From assembly GCA_963661945.1 (NCBI GenBank), contig CAVLDP010000012.1, positions 1 through 60,931 on the forward strand: 60,931 bases of DNA, read 5' to 3'. This document shows, one piece after another, positions 8,220 through 16,628 of this stretch. The stretch comes from CAVLDP01 sp963661945. GTDB taxonomy: Bacteria; Bacillota; Clostridia; Lachnospirales; Lachnospiraceae. Position 1 is the first letter of the stretch. Each line of letters opens with the position of its first letter. Made by a program: the position numbers and the translations under genes. The notes under the pieces were generated by a model. That model made no database searches and was not told the DNA's origin. It was given only the letters and a program-made list of their open reading frames with translations.

Positions 8220-8639
8220 TCAAGTTTCCAGTGGAAAATCCTCCTGTCCCTGTAAACGGATGGAGGTCGTAGCATCTGCATTCGTATCCTTTGAATACTT
8301 AATCACACTCGATGTCGTTCCGCCTGACACATAGGTCCTACCACACTCCGGACAGATTGAGGTATGAATCGATACCGATGCAGAAACCACTTCTCCATCT
8401 CCCATGGAAGCCTTGGCATAAGCATTGCTCACGTGCTCCTGTTCATGCCCTCGCACCGCTGATGCGGCCGCCTCCGGCGAGATATGTGATGCAGCTTTGA
8501 ATGATACCGCTTCATCTGAACCATCCTGGTACTTCCGCGATGCACAAGTCTTACACTCCGAAGGAGAGGATTCATACCCTGCCTTCGGCTCGCTCAGTCC
8601 ATATGACATACTAGATGATGTATTAATCCCACCAATCAT
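8220..8639 (-). CDS. Putative HExEH metalloprotease-like protein (SprA-related)
   Basis: A 139-residue protein with paired cysteines near the N-terminus (CKTCASRKYQDGSDEAVSFK), a RGHEQEHV motif at about residue 65 that could bind zinc, and a second pair ICPECGRTYVSGG near the C-terminus. This pattern matches a family often annotated as a putative metalloprotease related to SprA. Activity is unproven; the HEQEH motif and four cysteines are what can be seen. ATG 8639 is preferred over GTG 8648 because AGGTGG is 5 nt upstream. Its promoter overlaps that of the divergent DUF2752 gene. Confidence 0.65.
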   Translation of the reverse strand: MIGGINTSSSMSYGLSEPKAGYESSPSECKTCASRKYQDGSDEAVSFKAASHISPEAAASAVRGHEQEHVSNAYAKASMGDGEVVSASVSIHTSICPECGRTYVSGGTTSSVIKYSKDTNADATTSIRLQGQEDFPLET

Positions 8640-8663
8640 ATATTCCACCTGCCTTGTAGCATC

Positions 8664-8692
8664 ATTATAGCTTGCTTTTCTCTTTTCAGCAA
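8664..8692 (-). promoter_or_regulatory. Promoter of the HEQEH gene
   Basis: On the minus strand TTGCTG (8687-8692), 17 bp, TATAAT (8664-8669). The -35 overlaps the likely -35 of the divergent plus-strand promoter. Confidence 0.65.
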
Positions 8693-8712
8693 CGAAAATA
8701 AGATGCTATACT
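8683..8712 (+). promoter_or_regulatory. Extended -10 promoter of the DUF2752 gene, likely leaderless
   Basis: TGC followed by TATACT (8707-8712) forms an extended -10; TTTTCA (8683-8688) is a poor -35 at 18 bp. The expected transcription start falls on or beside the ATG at 8719, and the only purine run (AGGG) is 2 nt from the start codon, too close for a normal ribosome site. Confidence 0.5.
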
Positions 8713-8718
8713 AGGGCC

Positions 8719-9087
8719 ATGTTATCTCAAATATTACAGAAAATCGATTCCATACTATCAGCACCATGCCCCATCTATTCTCTGACAGGATATTTCTGCC
8801 CAGGCTGCGGTGGACGACGGGCTCTTCTTTCTCTACTTCACGGGGATCTCCTTCTTGCAGTCTGCTATCACCCAGGCGTAGTCTATCTAGCATGTTTCTT
8901 CCTGATATCCATCATTCATCTTCTGCTAGATCATCTTCTGCCAAAGCATCTAGATGCTCTACCTATCCACTATCACGCTTATAAGTTTAGACCCGTCTAC
9001 CTCTACATAGCCCTTGCAATTATTCTGTTAAATGTAGCATTCCGAGACCTCATCCTATTTCTAACAGGCATCTCTCTCATGCCCTAA
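8719..9087 (+). CDS. DUF2752 membrane protein
   Basis: A 122-residue membrane protein with the DUF2752 signature TGYFCPGCGGRRALLSLLHGD (residues about 22-42) and two or three hydrophobic segments after it (AVCYHPGVVYLACFFLISIIH; VYLYIALAIILLNVAF). The family has no known function; the CPGCGG cysteines may be redox active or bind metal. It is one of the few plus-strand genes and is divergent from the HEQEH gene. Confidence 0.8.
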   Translation: MLSQILQKIDSILSAPCPIYSLTGYFCPGCGGRRALLSLLHGDLLLAVCYHPGVVYLACFFLISIIHLLLDHLLPKHLDALPIHYHAYKFRPVYLYIALAIILLNVAFRDLILFLTGISLMP

Positions 9088-9125
9088 TAATTAACTGGTT
9101 GCAGTTTCAGATTTACCCCGAAACG

Positions 9126-9159
9126 TAAAAAAGGGAGCACCCAAAAAGGATGCTCCCGC
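9126..9159 (-). terminator. Terminator of glpK
   Basis: Minus-strand hairpin GGGAGCA/TGCTCCC (9133-9139 / 9151-9157) followed by TTTTTT, immediately after the glpK stop. Confidence 0.85.
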
Positions 9160-9168
9160 AAATTATAT

Positions 9169-10668
9169 CTAGTCTTCTTCTTTGGCCCAACCAAAGGAAT
9201 AACGAACTGCCTTGTTCCAACCCTTACGCTTCTTCTCACGCTCTGCTGGATCCATAGTAGCAATGAAGACGCGGTCAAGCTGAACATTCTTCACAACATC
9301 TTCCTTGTTCTCCCAGTAACCAACAGCCAAACCTGCAAGATAAGCTGCTCCAAGAGCTGTCGACTCTACATTAGCCGGACGATTTACCGGCTTATTGAGC
9401 ATATCTGCCTGGAACTGCATCAGGAAGTCATTGGCACAAGCGCCACCATCAACCTTCAGCGTACGAAGATCGATGCCTGAGTCTTCTCTCATGGCATCAA
9501 TAACATCGCATACCTGGTAGGCAATAGACTCAAGTGTTGCACGAATAATATGATTCTTCGTAGTACCACGAGTGATACCAACAATGATTCCTCTCGCATA
9601 TTGATCCCAGTGTGGTGCGCCAAGTCCAGTAAATGCAGGAACTACATAACATCCATGTGTTCCCTTGGCTTTCTTGGCCCAGTATTCAGAATCCTCCGCA
9701 GAATCAATCATACGCATACCATCGCGAAGCCACTGAATGGAAGCACCCGCAACGAAGATGGAACCCTCAAGTGCGTAATTCACCTTACCATCCAAGCCCC
9801 AGGCGATTGTCGTAACCAGTCCATGATCGGAGAAGACTGGCTTCTCACCGGTATTCATAAGAAGGAAGCAACCTGTACCATAGGTATTCTTAGCCTCTCC
9901 TTCCGCAAAGCAAGCCTGTCCAAAAAGAGCTGCCTGCTGATCGCCTGCTGCACCAGCGATTGGAATCTCTGCGCCAAAGAAGCTGGCATCTGCCTGTCCA
10001 TAAATGCAGGAACTTGGCTTAGCCTCAGGAAGCATAGAGCGTGGGATATCAAGCTCAGTCAGGATATCCTCATCCCACTGCAATGTATTAATATTAAATA
10101 GCATGGTACGAGAAGCATTGGAATAATCTGTCACATGAACCTTACCCTTGGTAAGCTTCCAGATAATCCATGTCTCAACAGTACCAAATAGAAGGTCTCC
10201 AGCTTCTGCTCTCTCTCTGGTGCCCTCTACATTATCCAGAATCCATTTGATCTTCGTAGCAGAGAAATAGGCATCGATGCGAAGTCCTGTCTTCTTGCGA
10301 TAGACTTCTTCTAAGCCCTTTGCCTTCAGTTCATCTGCCATCTCTGATGTACGACGACACTGCCATACAATGGCATGATAGACAGGCTCTCCTGTCTTCT
10401 TGTCCCATACAATAACAGTCTCACGCTGGTTGGTGATACCGATACCAGCGATATCCTCAGCAGTTGCGCCAATCTTGGACATAGCCTCGACAGCAACACC
10501 AAGCTGTGTAGACCAAATCTCATTCGCGTCATGTTCTACCCAACCTGGATTCGGAAAGTACTGGCGAAACTCCTTCTGCGCCATACTGCAGATATTACCC
10601 TCTTTGTCAAACAGGATACAGCGATTACTCGTAGTTCCTGCATCCAATGCCATCATATACTTTGGCAT
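9169..10668 (-). CDS. glpK: Glycerol kinase
   Basis: GlpK phosphorylates glycerol to sn-glycerol 3-phosphate. About 499 residues from ATG 10668, the usual length. Visible signatures are MALDAGTTSNRCILFD near the start, GITNQRETVIVWDKKTG (about 80), the glycerol-binding WILDNV and the FGGY C-terminal signature in VDGGACANDFLMQFQADML. A TTG at 10674 is in frame, but GAGGGGG fits ATG 10668 better. No glpF or glpD is in the window. A 17-bp leader hairpin directly precedes the ribosome site, so expression may be controlled by attenuation. Confidence 0.95.
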   Translation of the reverse strand: MPKYMMALDAGTTSNRCILFDKEGNICSMAQKEFRQYFPNPGWVEHDANEIWSTQLGVAVEAMSKIGATAEDIAGIGITNQRETVIVWDKKTGEPVYHAIVWQCRRTSEMADELKAKGLEEVYRKKTGLRIDAYFSATKIKWILDNVEGTRERAEAGDLLFGTVETWIIWKLTKGKVHVTDYSNASRTMLFNINTLQWDEDILTELDIPRSMLPEAKPSSCIYGQADASFFGAEIPIAGAAGDQQAALFGQACFAEGEAKNTYGTGCFLLMNTGEKPVFSDHGLVTTIAWGLDGKVNYALEGSIFVAGASIQWLRDGMRMIDSAEDSEYWAKKAKGTHGCYVVPAFTGLGAPHWDQYARGIIVGITRGTTKNHIIRATLESIAYQVCDVIDAMREDSGIDLRTLKVDGGACANDFLMQFQADMLNKPVNRPANVESTALGAAYLAGLAVGYWENKEDVVKNVQLDRVFIATMDPAEREKKRKGWNKAVRYSFGWAKEED

Positions 10669-10682
10669 ATTCAATTCCCCCT

Positions 10683-10730
10683 CTAAAACAAAAATACTCT
10701 CATGTCTGCCTTCGCAAACATAAGAGTATT
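10683..10730 (-). terminator. Strong hairpin-T-tract directly before glpK
   Basis: On the minus strand a 17-bp stem (10693-10709 / 10114-equivalent arm 10714-10730) with a GAAG tetraloop is followed by TTTGTTTT. Two stem positions pair as G-U only in minus-strand RNA, so that strand is the functional one. It ends the hom transcript or works as an attenuator, since the T run ends only about 15 nt before the glpK start. Confidence 0.8.
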
Positions 10731-10786
10731 ATAGGCTTATTCAGCAATATTTTCAATATCCACAGGTGTGTATTTACTCACATTTT

Positions 10787-11983
10787 CTAGTAAATACGAA
10801 TCATCTTCACAACCTTGCCAAGAGCCTCAGCCTTGCGCTGATAATCTGCCTCTGTCATCTCTACGGTTATGAAGGATGTCTCGCCAGAAATGCCTGCATC
10901 CACGTACTCCACCTTGAAGAATTCGGACTCGATCTCTTCCTTGGAAGCTGTCGTACGAACGAAGAAACGGCCTACCTGCTGAGATACATTACCAAGCACC
11001 AGCTTCTCTGGCTTCCATTCCAGGTAAATGTTCTTGTCCTTGTGAAGTGCGATTGATACAAGATCACCAACTACAGCAGAAGCTGTTGGAAGCTTACCTG
11101 CACCTGAGCCATAGAACATTGAATCTCCAAGCATATTACCATGTACGAAGATGGCATTGAAAACTCCAGCTACATGATAGAGTGGATGCTCTGGTGCAAT
11201 TAGAAATGGAGCAACCTGCGCTACATAGGTCTCGCCCTCTGCACGAGAACGAGCAAGAAGCTTGATGGATCTGCCCATTGCCTTCGCATACTTGAAATCA
11301 TTGGAATCAATATTTGTAATTCCTTCTGTTGGAATATCATTATAATCCACCTGGTGTCCGCAAACTAAGGAAGTAAGAATTGCAATCTTGCGGCATGCAT
11401 CATAACCTTCAATATCTGCAGTTGGATCCTTCTCAGCAAAGCCCTTGGCCTGTGCCTCACGAAGCACATCATCAAACTCCGCACCTTCTGTAGCCATCTT
11501 GGTCATCATATAGTTGGTTGTACCATTTACAATACCAGTAATCTCCTCGATGACATCACCAGTGATGCAGGACTGCAGTGGACGAATAATTGGGATACCG
11601 CCACCAACAGATGCTTCGAACATAAAGTTAACCTTGTGTTCTCTTGCGATTGCAATGAGTTCTGCGCCCTTGTCAGCAACAAGTGCCTTATTGGATGTCG
11701 TAACATGCTTTCCATGCTCAAGCATAGCCTTCACAAAGGTGTATGCTGGCTCAACGCCGCCCATAGTCTCGACAACAATTGCTACCTCTGGATCTTCAGC
11801 AATGATGTTGTAATCATGAACAATCTTGCTGGAAATAGGGTCGCCCTCAAAATCACGAAGGTCGAGAACATACTTGAGCTCTAAAGCTTCGCCCGCATTT
11901 TTCTTAATGACTTCCTTATTGATCTGTAAAATCTCTGCTACGCCGGAACCAATTGTTCCGTAACCCATGATTGCTACTTTCAT
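10787..11983 (-). CDS. hom: Homoserine dehydrogenase
   Basis: Reduces aspartate semialdehyde to homoserine for threonine, methionine and isoleucine synthesis. The Rossmann loop MGYGTIGSGVAEIL opens the 398-residue protein; the catalytic-domain signature GIVNGTTNYMMTKM and the block EAQAKGFAEKDPTADIEGYDACRK (about 170-195) are clear. The C-terminal 80 residues resemble a short ACT regulatory domain (SGETSFITVEMTEADY). The gene follows an ACT-domain regulator by 4 nt, an arrangement common in Bacillota. Confidence 0.95.
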   Translation of the reverse strand: MKVAIMGYGTIGSGVAEILQINKEVIKKNAGEALELKYVLDLRDFEGDPISSKIVHDYNIIAEDPEVAIVVETMGGVEPAYTFVKAMLEHGKHVTTSNKALVADKGAELIAIAREHKVNFMFEASVGGGIPIIRPLQSCITGDVIEEITGIVNGTTNYMMTKMATEGAEFDDVLREAQAKGFAEKDPTADIEGYDACRKIAILTSLVCGHQVDYNDIPTEGITNIDSNDFKYAKAMGRSIKLLARSRAEGETYVAQVAPFLIAPEHPLYHVAGVFNAIFVHGNMLGDSMFYGSGAGKLPTASAVVGDLVSIALHKDKNIYLEWKPEKLVLGNVSQQVGRFFVRTTASKEEIESEFFKVEYVDAGISGETSFITVEMTEADYQRKAEALGKVVKMIRIY

Positions 11984-11987
11984 TTCT

Positions 11988-12434
11988 TTACTCCCTAGAT
12001 AAAATTTTTACATAATGAATGCCATCCTGAGACTCCATCGCATCAACCATCTCTGCGACATCACCCGTCTCCGGAAGAACATCAATACTAAGTGTCAATG
12101 AGGCAACTCCTCGGACTGGAATAGACTGATGTATTGTCAAAATATTAGCCCGATAATCTGCCACGGCCTTGAGCACTGACGACAACAGCCCAGGTTCATC
12201 ATCCAGCTGAATCACCATATTAATCGTCTTGCCCTTCATATTCTCATGAAATACGAAGATGTCGTCCTTGTACTTGTAGAAGGAGCTTCGACTGATTCCA
12301 ACTCGATCAGTCGCATCTTGAATCGATGGGCATTTGCCTGAATCAAGTAGCCTCTTTGCCTCTACGACCTTGAGCAGAACCTCAGGAACCGCCCTTTCCT
12401 TTAGCACATAATAATTCGTCTTTTCTTCACTCAT
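11988..12434 (-). CDS. ACT domain-containing protein (UPF0735/PheB-like)
   Basis: From ATG 12434 the protein is 148 residues. The first half contains a helix-turn-helix-like segment CPSIQDATDRVGISRSSFYK and the second half an ACT domain (INMVIQLDDEPGLLSSVLKAVADYRANILTI), which in this family binds an amino acid. AAGGAG 5 nt upstream of 12434 supports this start; the longer frame to 12521 lacks a ribosome site. It is coupled to hom, so I infer amino-acid-dependent regulation of that branch, but direct evidence is lacking. Confidence 0.85.
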   Translation of the reverse strand: MSEEKTNYYVLKERAVPEVLLKVVEAKRLLDSGKCPSIQDATDRVGISRSSFYKYKDDIFVFHENMKGKTINMVIQLDDEPGLLSSVLKAVADYRANILTIHQSIPVRGVASLTLSIDVLPETGDVAEMVDAMESQDGIHYVKILSRE

Positions 12435-12487
12435 GGCTTCTCCTTGGCTTGTCTTTCCAGGAAGAACATCTGTCCTTGCCATAAGGA

Positions 12488-12516
12488 ATGATACCACAAG
12501 GAATTGCCCTATGCAA
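12488..12516 (-). promoter_or_regulatory. Promoter of the ACT-hom operon
   Basis: Minus strand TTGCAT (12511-12516), 17 bp, TATCAT (12488-12493), about 50 nt upstream of the ACT gene start in the prfB-ACT gap. Confidence 0.55.
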
Positions 12517-12542
12517 GACAATCAGAGTTTTTCCACAAAAGT

Positions 12543-13679
12543 CTACTCCACGTCCATTGTTCCACGTGCAGGACAGCCAAGTGATAGCCATTTCAGATAG
12601 GCATTCATAAAATTATCAAGATTTCCATCAAGCACACCGCTTGCATTAGAGGTCTCCTCTCCTGTACGCAGGTCCTTGACCATTGTATATGGCTGGAGGA
12701 CATAGGAGCGAATCTGGTTGCCCCAGCCGATCTCGCTAACCTCTCCGCGGATACCAGCTTCCTTGGCTTTATTCTCCTCTTCCTTCAGCAAATAGAGCTT
12801 AGCCTTCAGCATCTGCATCGCCTTATCCTTGTTCATGTGCTGCGAACGCTCATTCTGACAAGAGACAACAATTCCTGTTGGAAAATGAGTAATTCGAATC
12901 GCAGAAGATGTCTTATTAATGTGCTGTCCACCTGCGCCGGAGCTTCGGAAGGTATCAATACGAATATCCTCATCTCTCACCTCGATATCAAGATCTCTCT
13001 CGATATCTGGCATGACATCGCATGATGCAAAGGAAGTCTGCCTCTTACCATTTGCATTAAATGGAGAAATACGAACCAAACGGTGAATGCCTCTCTCACT
13101 CTTCAGATAGCCAAAAGCATTCTCGCCCGTCACTTGAAAAGTCACAGACTTAATACCAGCCTCATCTCCCTCGAGAAAGTCCAGTTCTTCTACAGCATAA
13201 TCATGGCTCTGCGCCCACCGTGTATACATGCGATATAACATCTGAACCCAATCGCAAGCTTCCGTTCCACCCGCGCCAGAATGAAGTGTCACAATCGCAG
13301 ACTCTGTATCATACTCTTCTGATAGCAGCGTCTTCATATGAATCTTCTCATAAGACTTGCAAAAGGAATCGTAAGTAGAGAGCGCTTCCTCCACAATCTC
13401 TTCGTCTTCTTCTTCATTTCCAAGCTCTATATAGGCTTCGATTTCCTCATACATGTCAGTAAGGTCAGAAAAGATCGTTACATCATCCTTCAGGCTCTTC
13501 AGTTCCTTGGTCTTCTTCGTAGAAGCATCTGCATCGTTCCAGAAATCCGCTGCCTCCATGGCTCTCTCAATTTCCTGAATGCGATTTCGCTTCTGAGGAA
13601 GATCCAGTGCGCCCTCAAGCTCCTTCAGGAGACTATCATATTGTCCCAAATCGATCTTCAGATTATCTAATTCTACCAA
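12543..13679 (-). CDS. prfB: Peptide chain release factor 2, without programmed frameshift
   Basis: RF2 terminates translation at UGA and UAA. The 378-residue protein carries the stop-codon recognition tripeptide SPF in RLVRISPFNANGKRQTSF (about residues 210) and the peptidyl-hydrolysis motif RSSGAGGQHINKTSSA with GGQ (about 255). In many bacteria prfB has an in-frame UGA near codon 26 requiring a +1 shift; here the corresponding GALDLPQ segment reads GCA CTG GAT CTT without interruption, so autoregulation by frameshifting is absent. The start is TTG 13679, with GGAGG upstream. It begins 2 nt after the protease stop, implying cotranscription. Confidence 0.95.
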   Translation of the reverse strand: MVELDNLKIDLGQYDSLLKELEGALDLPQKRNRIQEIERAMEAADFWNDADASTKKTKELKSLKDDVTIFSDLTDMYEEIEAYIELGNEEEDEEIVEEALSTYDSFCKSYEKIHMKTLLSEEYDTESAIVTLHSGAGGTEACDWVQMLYRMYTRWAQSHDYAVEELDFLEGDEAGIKSVTFQVTGENAFGYLKSERGIHRLVRISPFNANGKRQTSFASCDVMPDIERDLDIEVRDEDIRIDTFRSSGAGGQHINKTSSAIRITHFPTGIVVSCQNERSQHMNKDKAMQMLKAKLYLLKEEENKAKEAGIRGEVSEIGWGNQIRSYVLQPYTMVKDLRTGEETSNASGVLDGNLDNFMNAYLKWLSLGCPARGTMDVE

Positions 13680-13681
13680 CT

Positions 13682-14932
13682 CTATTCTTCCTCCAACTCT
13701 TCCCTTAGAACCTCAATTGCCTTCTGCACCTGATTATCCAGATCTACAGAATACTCATCATCCTCCGTTCCAAGGAACTCATATTCAAGCTCAATATCTG
13801 GCTCGATTCCCTTGCCATGAATTGCATCACCACTCGGTGTGTAATAGGTCTGCGTCGTTACCTTCAGGGCAGAGCCATCTGAAAGTGGAATTGTCACCTG
13901 AACGATTCCCTTACCAAAAGTCTTCGTTCCGATAATGGTGCCATAATGAAAATCTCGAATCGCACCTGTGAAGATCTCAGAGGCTGATGCCGTATAAGCC
14001 GATGTGAGAACAGTAATTGGATAATCCATATATTGCTCTCCATCCGAGGTATAATCCGTTCGATTGCCATTCTTATCAACCATATAGACCGTAGTCCCCT
14101 CTGGCAGAATAGAATCAAGAATGCCCGTCGCCGCGTCGACCATTCCACCGCCATTGGCACGAAGGTCAAAGATAATCGCCTTCATTCCCTGGCTCTTAAG
14201 GTCCTCGATTGCCGCATCAAATTCTTCCTCTGTATTGCTGGCAAATGAAGTAATCTCGATATATGCAATGCCATCCTCTAGCATCTGATAGGTGACAGTC
14301 GGAATCGTAATCTGTTCCCTTGTAATAGATACGGTAGACTCCTCTTCATCCCTCATGTATACAAGCTCTACCGATGTACCTTCTTCACCGCGGACAAAAT
14401 CCACGAATTCATCCAAGTCGTAATCTGCAGCCTTCATGCCATCTGCTGAGATAATCAGATCGCCCTTCCTAAGGCCTGCATTCTCCGCAGGCGAGCCCTC
14501 GTATACCTTGTTAATTAGAACATATCCTGTCGCAGAATCCTTCTGGAGAGTGGCTCCAATTCCAGAGAGGGTGCTCGTCGTATCTACCAGGAAATCCTCG
14601 TACTCTTCTGCTGTATAGTAGACCGTATACTGATCATCTGCAGATTCTACCAAGCCCTTGTAGATGCCTTCTATCTTATCCGCATCTTCAATATCCTCAT
14701 AATAATAGGTATCAAGCAGGCCTTCTAAGGTCTCAAGCTTCTTCTGCACTGCTTTCGAGAATAAATCAGTGCTGTTCAGAGCAACAATATGGTAAATAAA
14801 CCATCCCGCCGCAATAAGAAGCACCGTCACTATAACTCCAACAAAAACTCCCCTGCCAAAGCTCTTCTCTTTTCGAGCAGCTGGCATATTCTGCCGGGTC
14901 TCATTCACCTGGCCCATTTCATTCTGGTCCAT
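13682..14932 (-). CDS. S41 family C-terminal processing peptidase with PDZ domain
   Basis: This 416-residue enzyme (from ATG 14932, GGAG 6 nt upstream) has a short cytoplasmic tail, one membrane segment (GVFVGVIVTVLLIAAGWFIY), a PDZ domain (STLSGIGATLQKD to RKGDLIISADG) and a tail-protease domain with the catalytic serine region TSAYTASASEIFTGAI and lysine in GTKTFGKGIVQ. It degrades or processes envelope proteins outside the membrane. A clostridial CtpA/B-like role is likely. It lies downstream of ftsEX, from which a weak terminator separates it, consistent with a shared envelope function. Confidence 0.92.
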   Translation of the reverse strand: MDQNEMGQVNETRQNMPAARKEKSFGRGVFVGVIVTVLLIAAGWFIYHIVALNSTDLFSKAVQKKLETLEGLLDTYYYEDIEDADKIEGIYKGLVESADDQYTVYYTAEEYEDFLVDTTSTLSGIGATLQKDSATGYVLINKVYEGSPAENAGLRKGDLIISADGMKAADYDLDEFVDFVRGEEGTSVELVYMRDEEESTVSITREQITIPTVTYQMLEDGIAYIEITSFASNTEEEFDAAIEDLKSQGMKAIIFDLRANGGGMVDAATGILDSILPEGTTVYMVDKNGNRTDYTSDGEQYMDYPITVLTSAYTASASEIFTGAIRDFHYGTIIGTKTFGKGIVQVTIPLSDGSALKVTTQTYYTPSGDAIHGKGIEPDIELEYEFLGTEDDEYSVDLDNQVQKAIEVLREELEEE

Positions 14933-14951
14933 GTCATTCTCCAATCTAAAA

Positions 14952-14979
14952 TAAATAAAGTGCCGCAAATGCGACACTT
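14952..14979 (-). terminator. Terminator-like hairpin between ftsX and the S41 peptidase
   Basis: AAGTGTCGC (ATTT) GCGGCACTT on the minus strand, followed by TATTTATTTT. One U-G pair is possible only in minus-strand RNA. It may attenuate read-through from ftsEX. Confidence 0.65.
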
Positions 14980-15007
14980 CATTTATACCCTATTTGTAAG
15001 AAAAATA

Positions 15008-15916
15008 CTATACCTTCAGATGCTTCTTCAAGGTGATTCTACTGCCCAGGTAGCCAATACCGACACCGAGAAGAAGAGAAACTGGAAGCAGTGTATGGAA
15101 GAGATCCCCTACTGGTACAAAGCTTACCATATTCGATAGGAACTCGAACTTCTCTGCTACATACTCAATAATACGATTATAGAGAAGCCAGAGAACAATT
15201 AACGGGATGATTGAACCAACAAGTCCAATAGTAACACCCTCTACGACAAATGGTGCACGAACAAAGGAATCCTTGGCACCAATCAATTTCATGATTGCAA
15301 TCTCATCCTTACGAACAGTAATGCCGACACGGACGGTATTACTAATCAGGAAGATTGCAACCGCAATCAAAATCACGACAACGCTAACCGAAATGATATT
15401 GATAAGGCTATTGAAATCAGCCAGGGTATTTGCAGCCACCTCAGACTGATTTACCTGTCTTACTCCATCTAATCCTTCGAGGAAAGCTACCAGTTCGTCC
15501 TGGTAGGAAACATCCGAAAGGTAAATCTCATAATTAGCAGAATCTGCAAGTGGATTATCGTCTGCATATGCCTCTGCTAATTCTTCATTGCCCTTAAAAT
15601 ATTCTTCCTTAAAGGAATTCCACGCATCTTCTGCAGAAATGTAATTATATTCTGACACCTCAGATCTTGTGGCAATCTCATCTCCAATTGCCTGAATCTT
15701 ATCCTCTGTTATTCCTTCATCGAAGAAAACAGTTACAGCAACGCCCTCTTCAGCTGACTTCACCATCTCTGAGAAATTGGTTCCAATTGCATAGAAGAGT
15801 CCAAATAAGAAGATACAGGCTGCCATAGTAGCAACCGATGCCAGGGAGAACATCTTGTTACGCCAAATATTCTTGAGTCCCTGCTTAATATTATATAGGA
15901 GTGTACTAAACTTCAT
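15008..15916 (-). CDS. ftsX: Cell division protein FtsX
   Basis: The membrane partner of FtsE; in Bacillota FtsEX activates peptidoglycan hydrolases during growth and division. The 302 residues show the expected N-terminal MKFSTLLYNIKQGLKNIWRN, one membrane segment (about 22-45), an extracellular domain of about 110 residues, and three further membrane segments containing VVVILIAVAIFLISNTVRVG. MIVR-like IAIMKLIGAKDSFVRAPFVVEG is the typical FtsX signature. It overlaps ftsE by 11 nt. Confidence 0.95.
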   Translation of the reverse strand: MKFSTLLYNIKQGLKNIWRNKMFSLASVATMAACIFLFGLFYAIGTNFSEMVKSAEEGVAVTVFFDEGITEDKIQAIGDEIATRSEVSEYNYISAEDAWNSFKEEYFKGNEELAEAYADDNPLADSANYEIYLSDVSYQDELVAFLEGLDGVRQVNQSEVAANTLADFNSLINIISVSVVVILIAVAIFLISNTVRVGITVRKDEIAIMKLIGAKDSFVRAPFVVEGVTIGLVGSIIPLIVLWLLYNRIIEYVAEKFEFLSNMVSFVPVGDLFHTLLPVSLLLGVGIGYLGSRITLKKHLKV

Positions 15917-16589
15917 CAGATTCCCTCCTATCTACATCGCTGACAATCTGGCCCTTCTTAATCGTGATAACACGCTTATTCATAGCGTTCACAATCTCCA
16001 TATTATGGGTAACAACAACAACAGTCGTTCCCTTCTCATTAATCTCATCTAGGAGCTTCATAATCTCCCAGGCATTACGGTTATCTAGGTTTCCTGTTGG
16101 CTCATCCGCAAGAAGAATCTTAGGCTCATTTACAAGAGCTCTTGCAATCGCAACTCTCTGCTGCTCTCCACCAGATAGCTGCTTCGGAAGAGAACGATAC
16201 TTCGAAGCAAGTCCAACCATGGATAACATCTGAGGGACCTTCCGCTTGATATCGCGATTATGGGCCTCTACAACCTTCATGGCAAATGCAACATTCTCGT
16301 AGACATTTCGATCTGGAAGCAGGCGGAAATCCTGGAATACAACGCCAATATTACGACGGAACTTCGGGATATTCTTGTGCTTCACATTGGATAAATCCTT
16401 GCCATTGATGATAACCTTGCCCTTTGTAGGCTTAAGCTCCGCCAGAAGCAACTTAATCATCGTAGATTTACCGGAACCAGAATCGCCTACGATAAAGACA
16501 AATTCTCCGGGATGTATGTGAAGATTTACATCATTTAATGCTGGAACGCCAGTCTGATAAGTCTTGCTGACATGTTCAAGTCTAATCAT
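15906..16589 (-). CDS. ftsE: Cell division ATP-binding protein FtsE
   Basis: The 227-residue ABC ATPase partners FtsX. Walker A GDSGSGKSTMIKLL (about 36-49), Q-loop IGVVFQDFRLLPDRNVYENVAFA, signature LSGGEQQRVAIARALVN and Walker B ILLADEPTGNLD are all intact. The N-terminal MIRLEHVSKTYQTG is typical. It begins 39 nt after the CdaR-like gene. Confidence 0.95.
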   Translation of the reverse strand: MIRLEHVSKTYQTGVPALNDVNLHIHPGEFVFIVGDSGSGKSTMIKLLLAELKPTKGKVIINGKDLSNVKHKNIPKFRRNIGVVFQDFRLLPDRNVYENVAFAMKVVEAHNRDIKRKVPQMLSMVGLASKYRSLPKQLSGGEQQRVAIARALVNEPKILLADEPTGNLDNRNAWEIMKLLDEINEKGTTVVVVTHNMEIVNAMNKRVITIKKGQIVSDVDRRESDEV

Positions 16590-16628
16590 TACAAAATAAC
16601 CTTTCTATCTTATTATGTAAGAATCATT

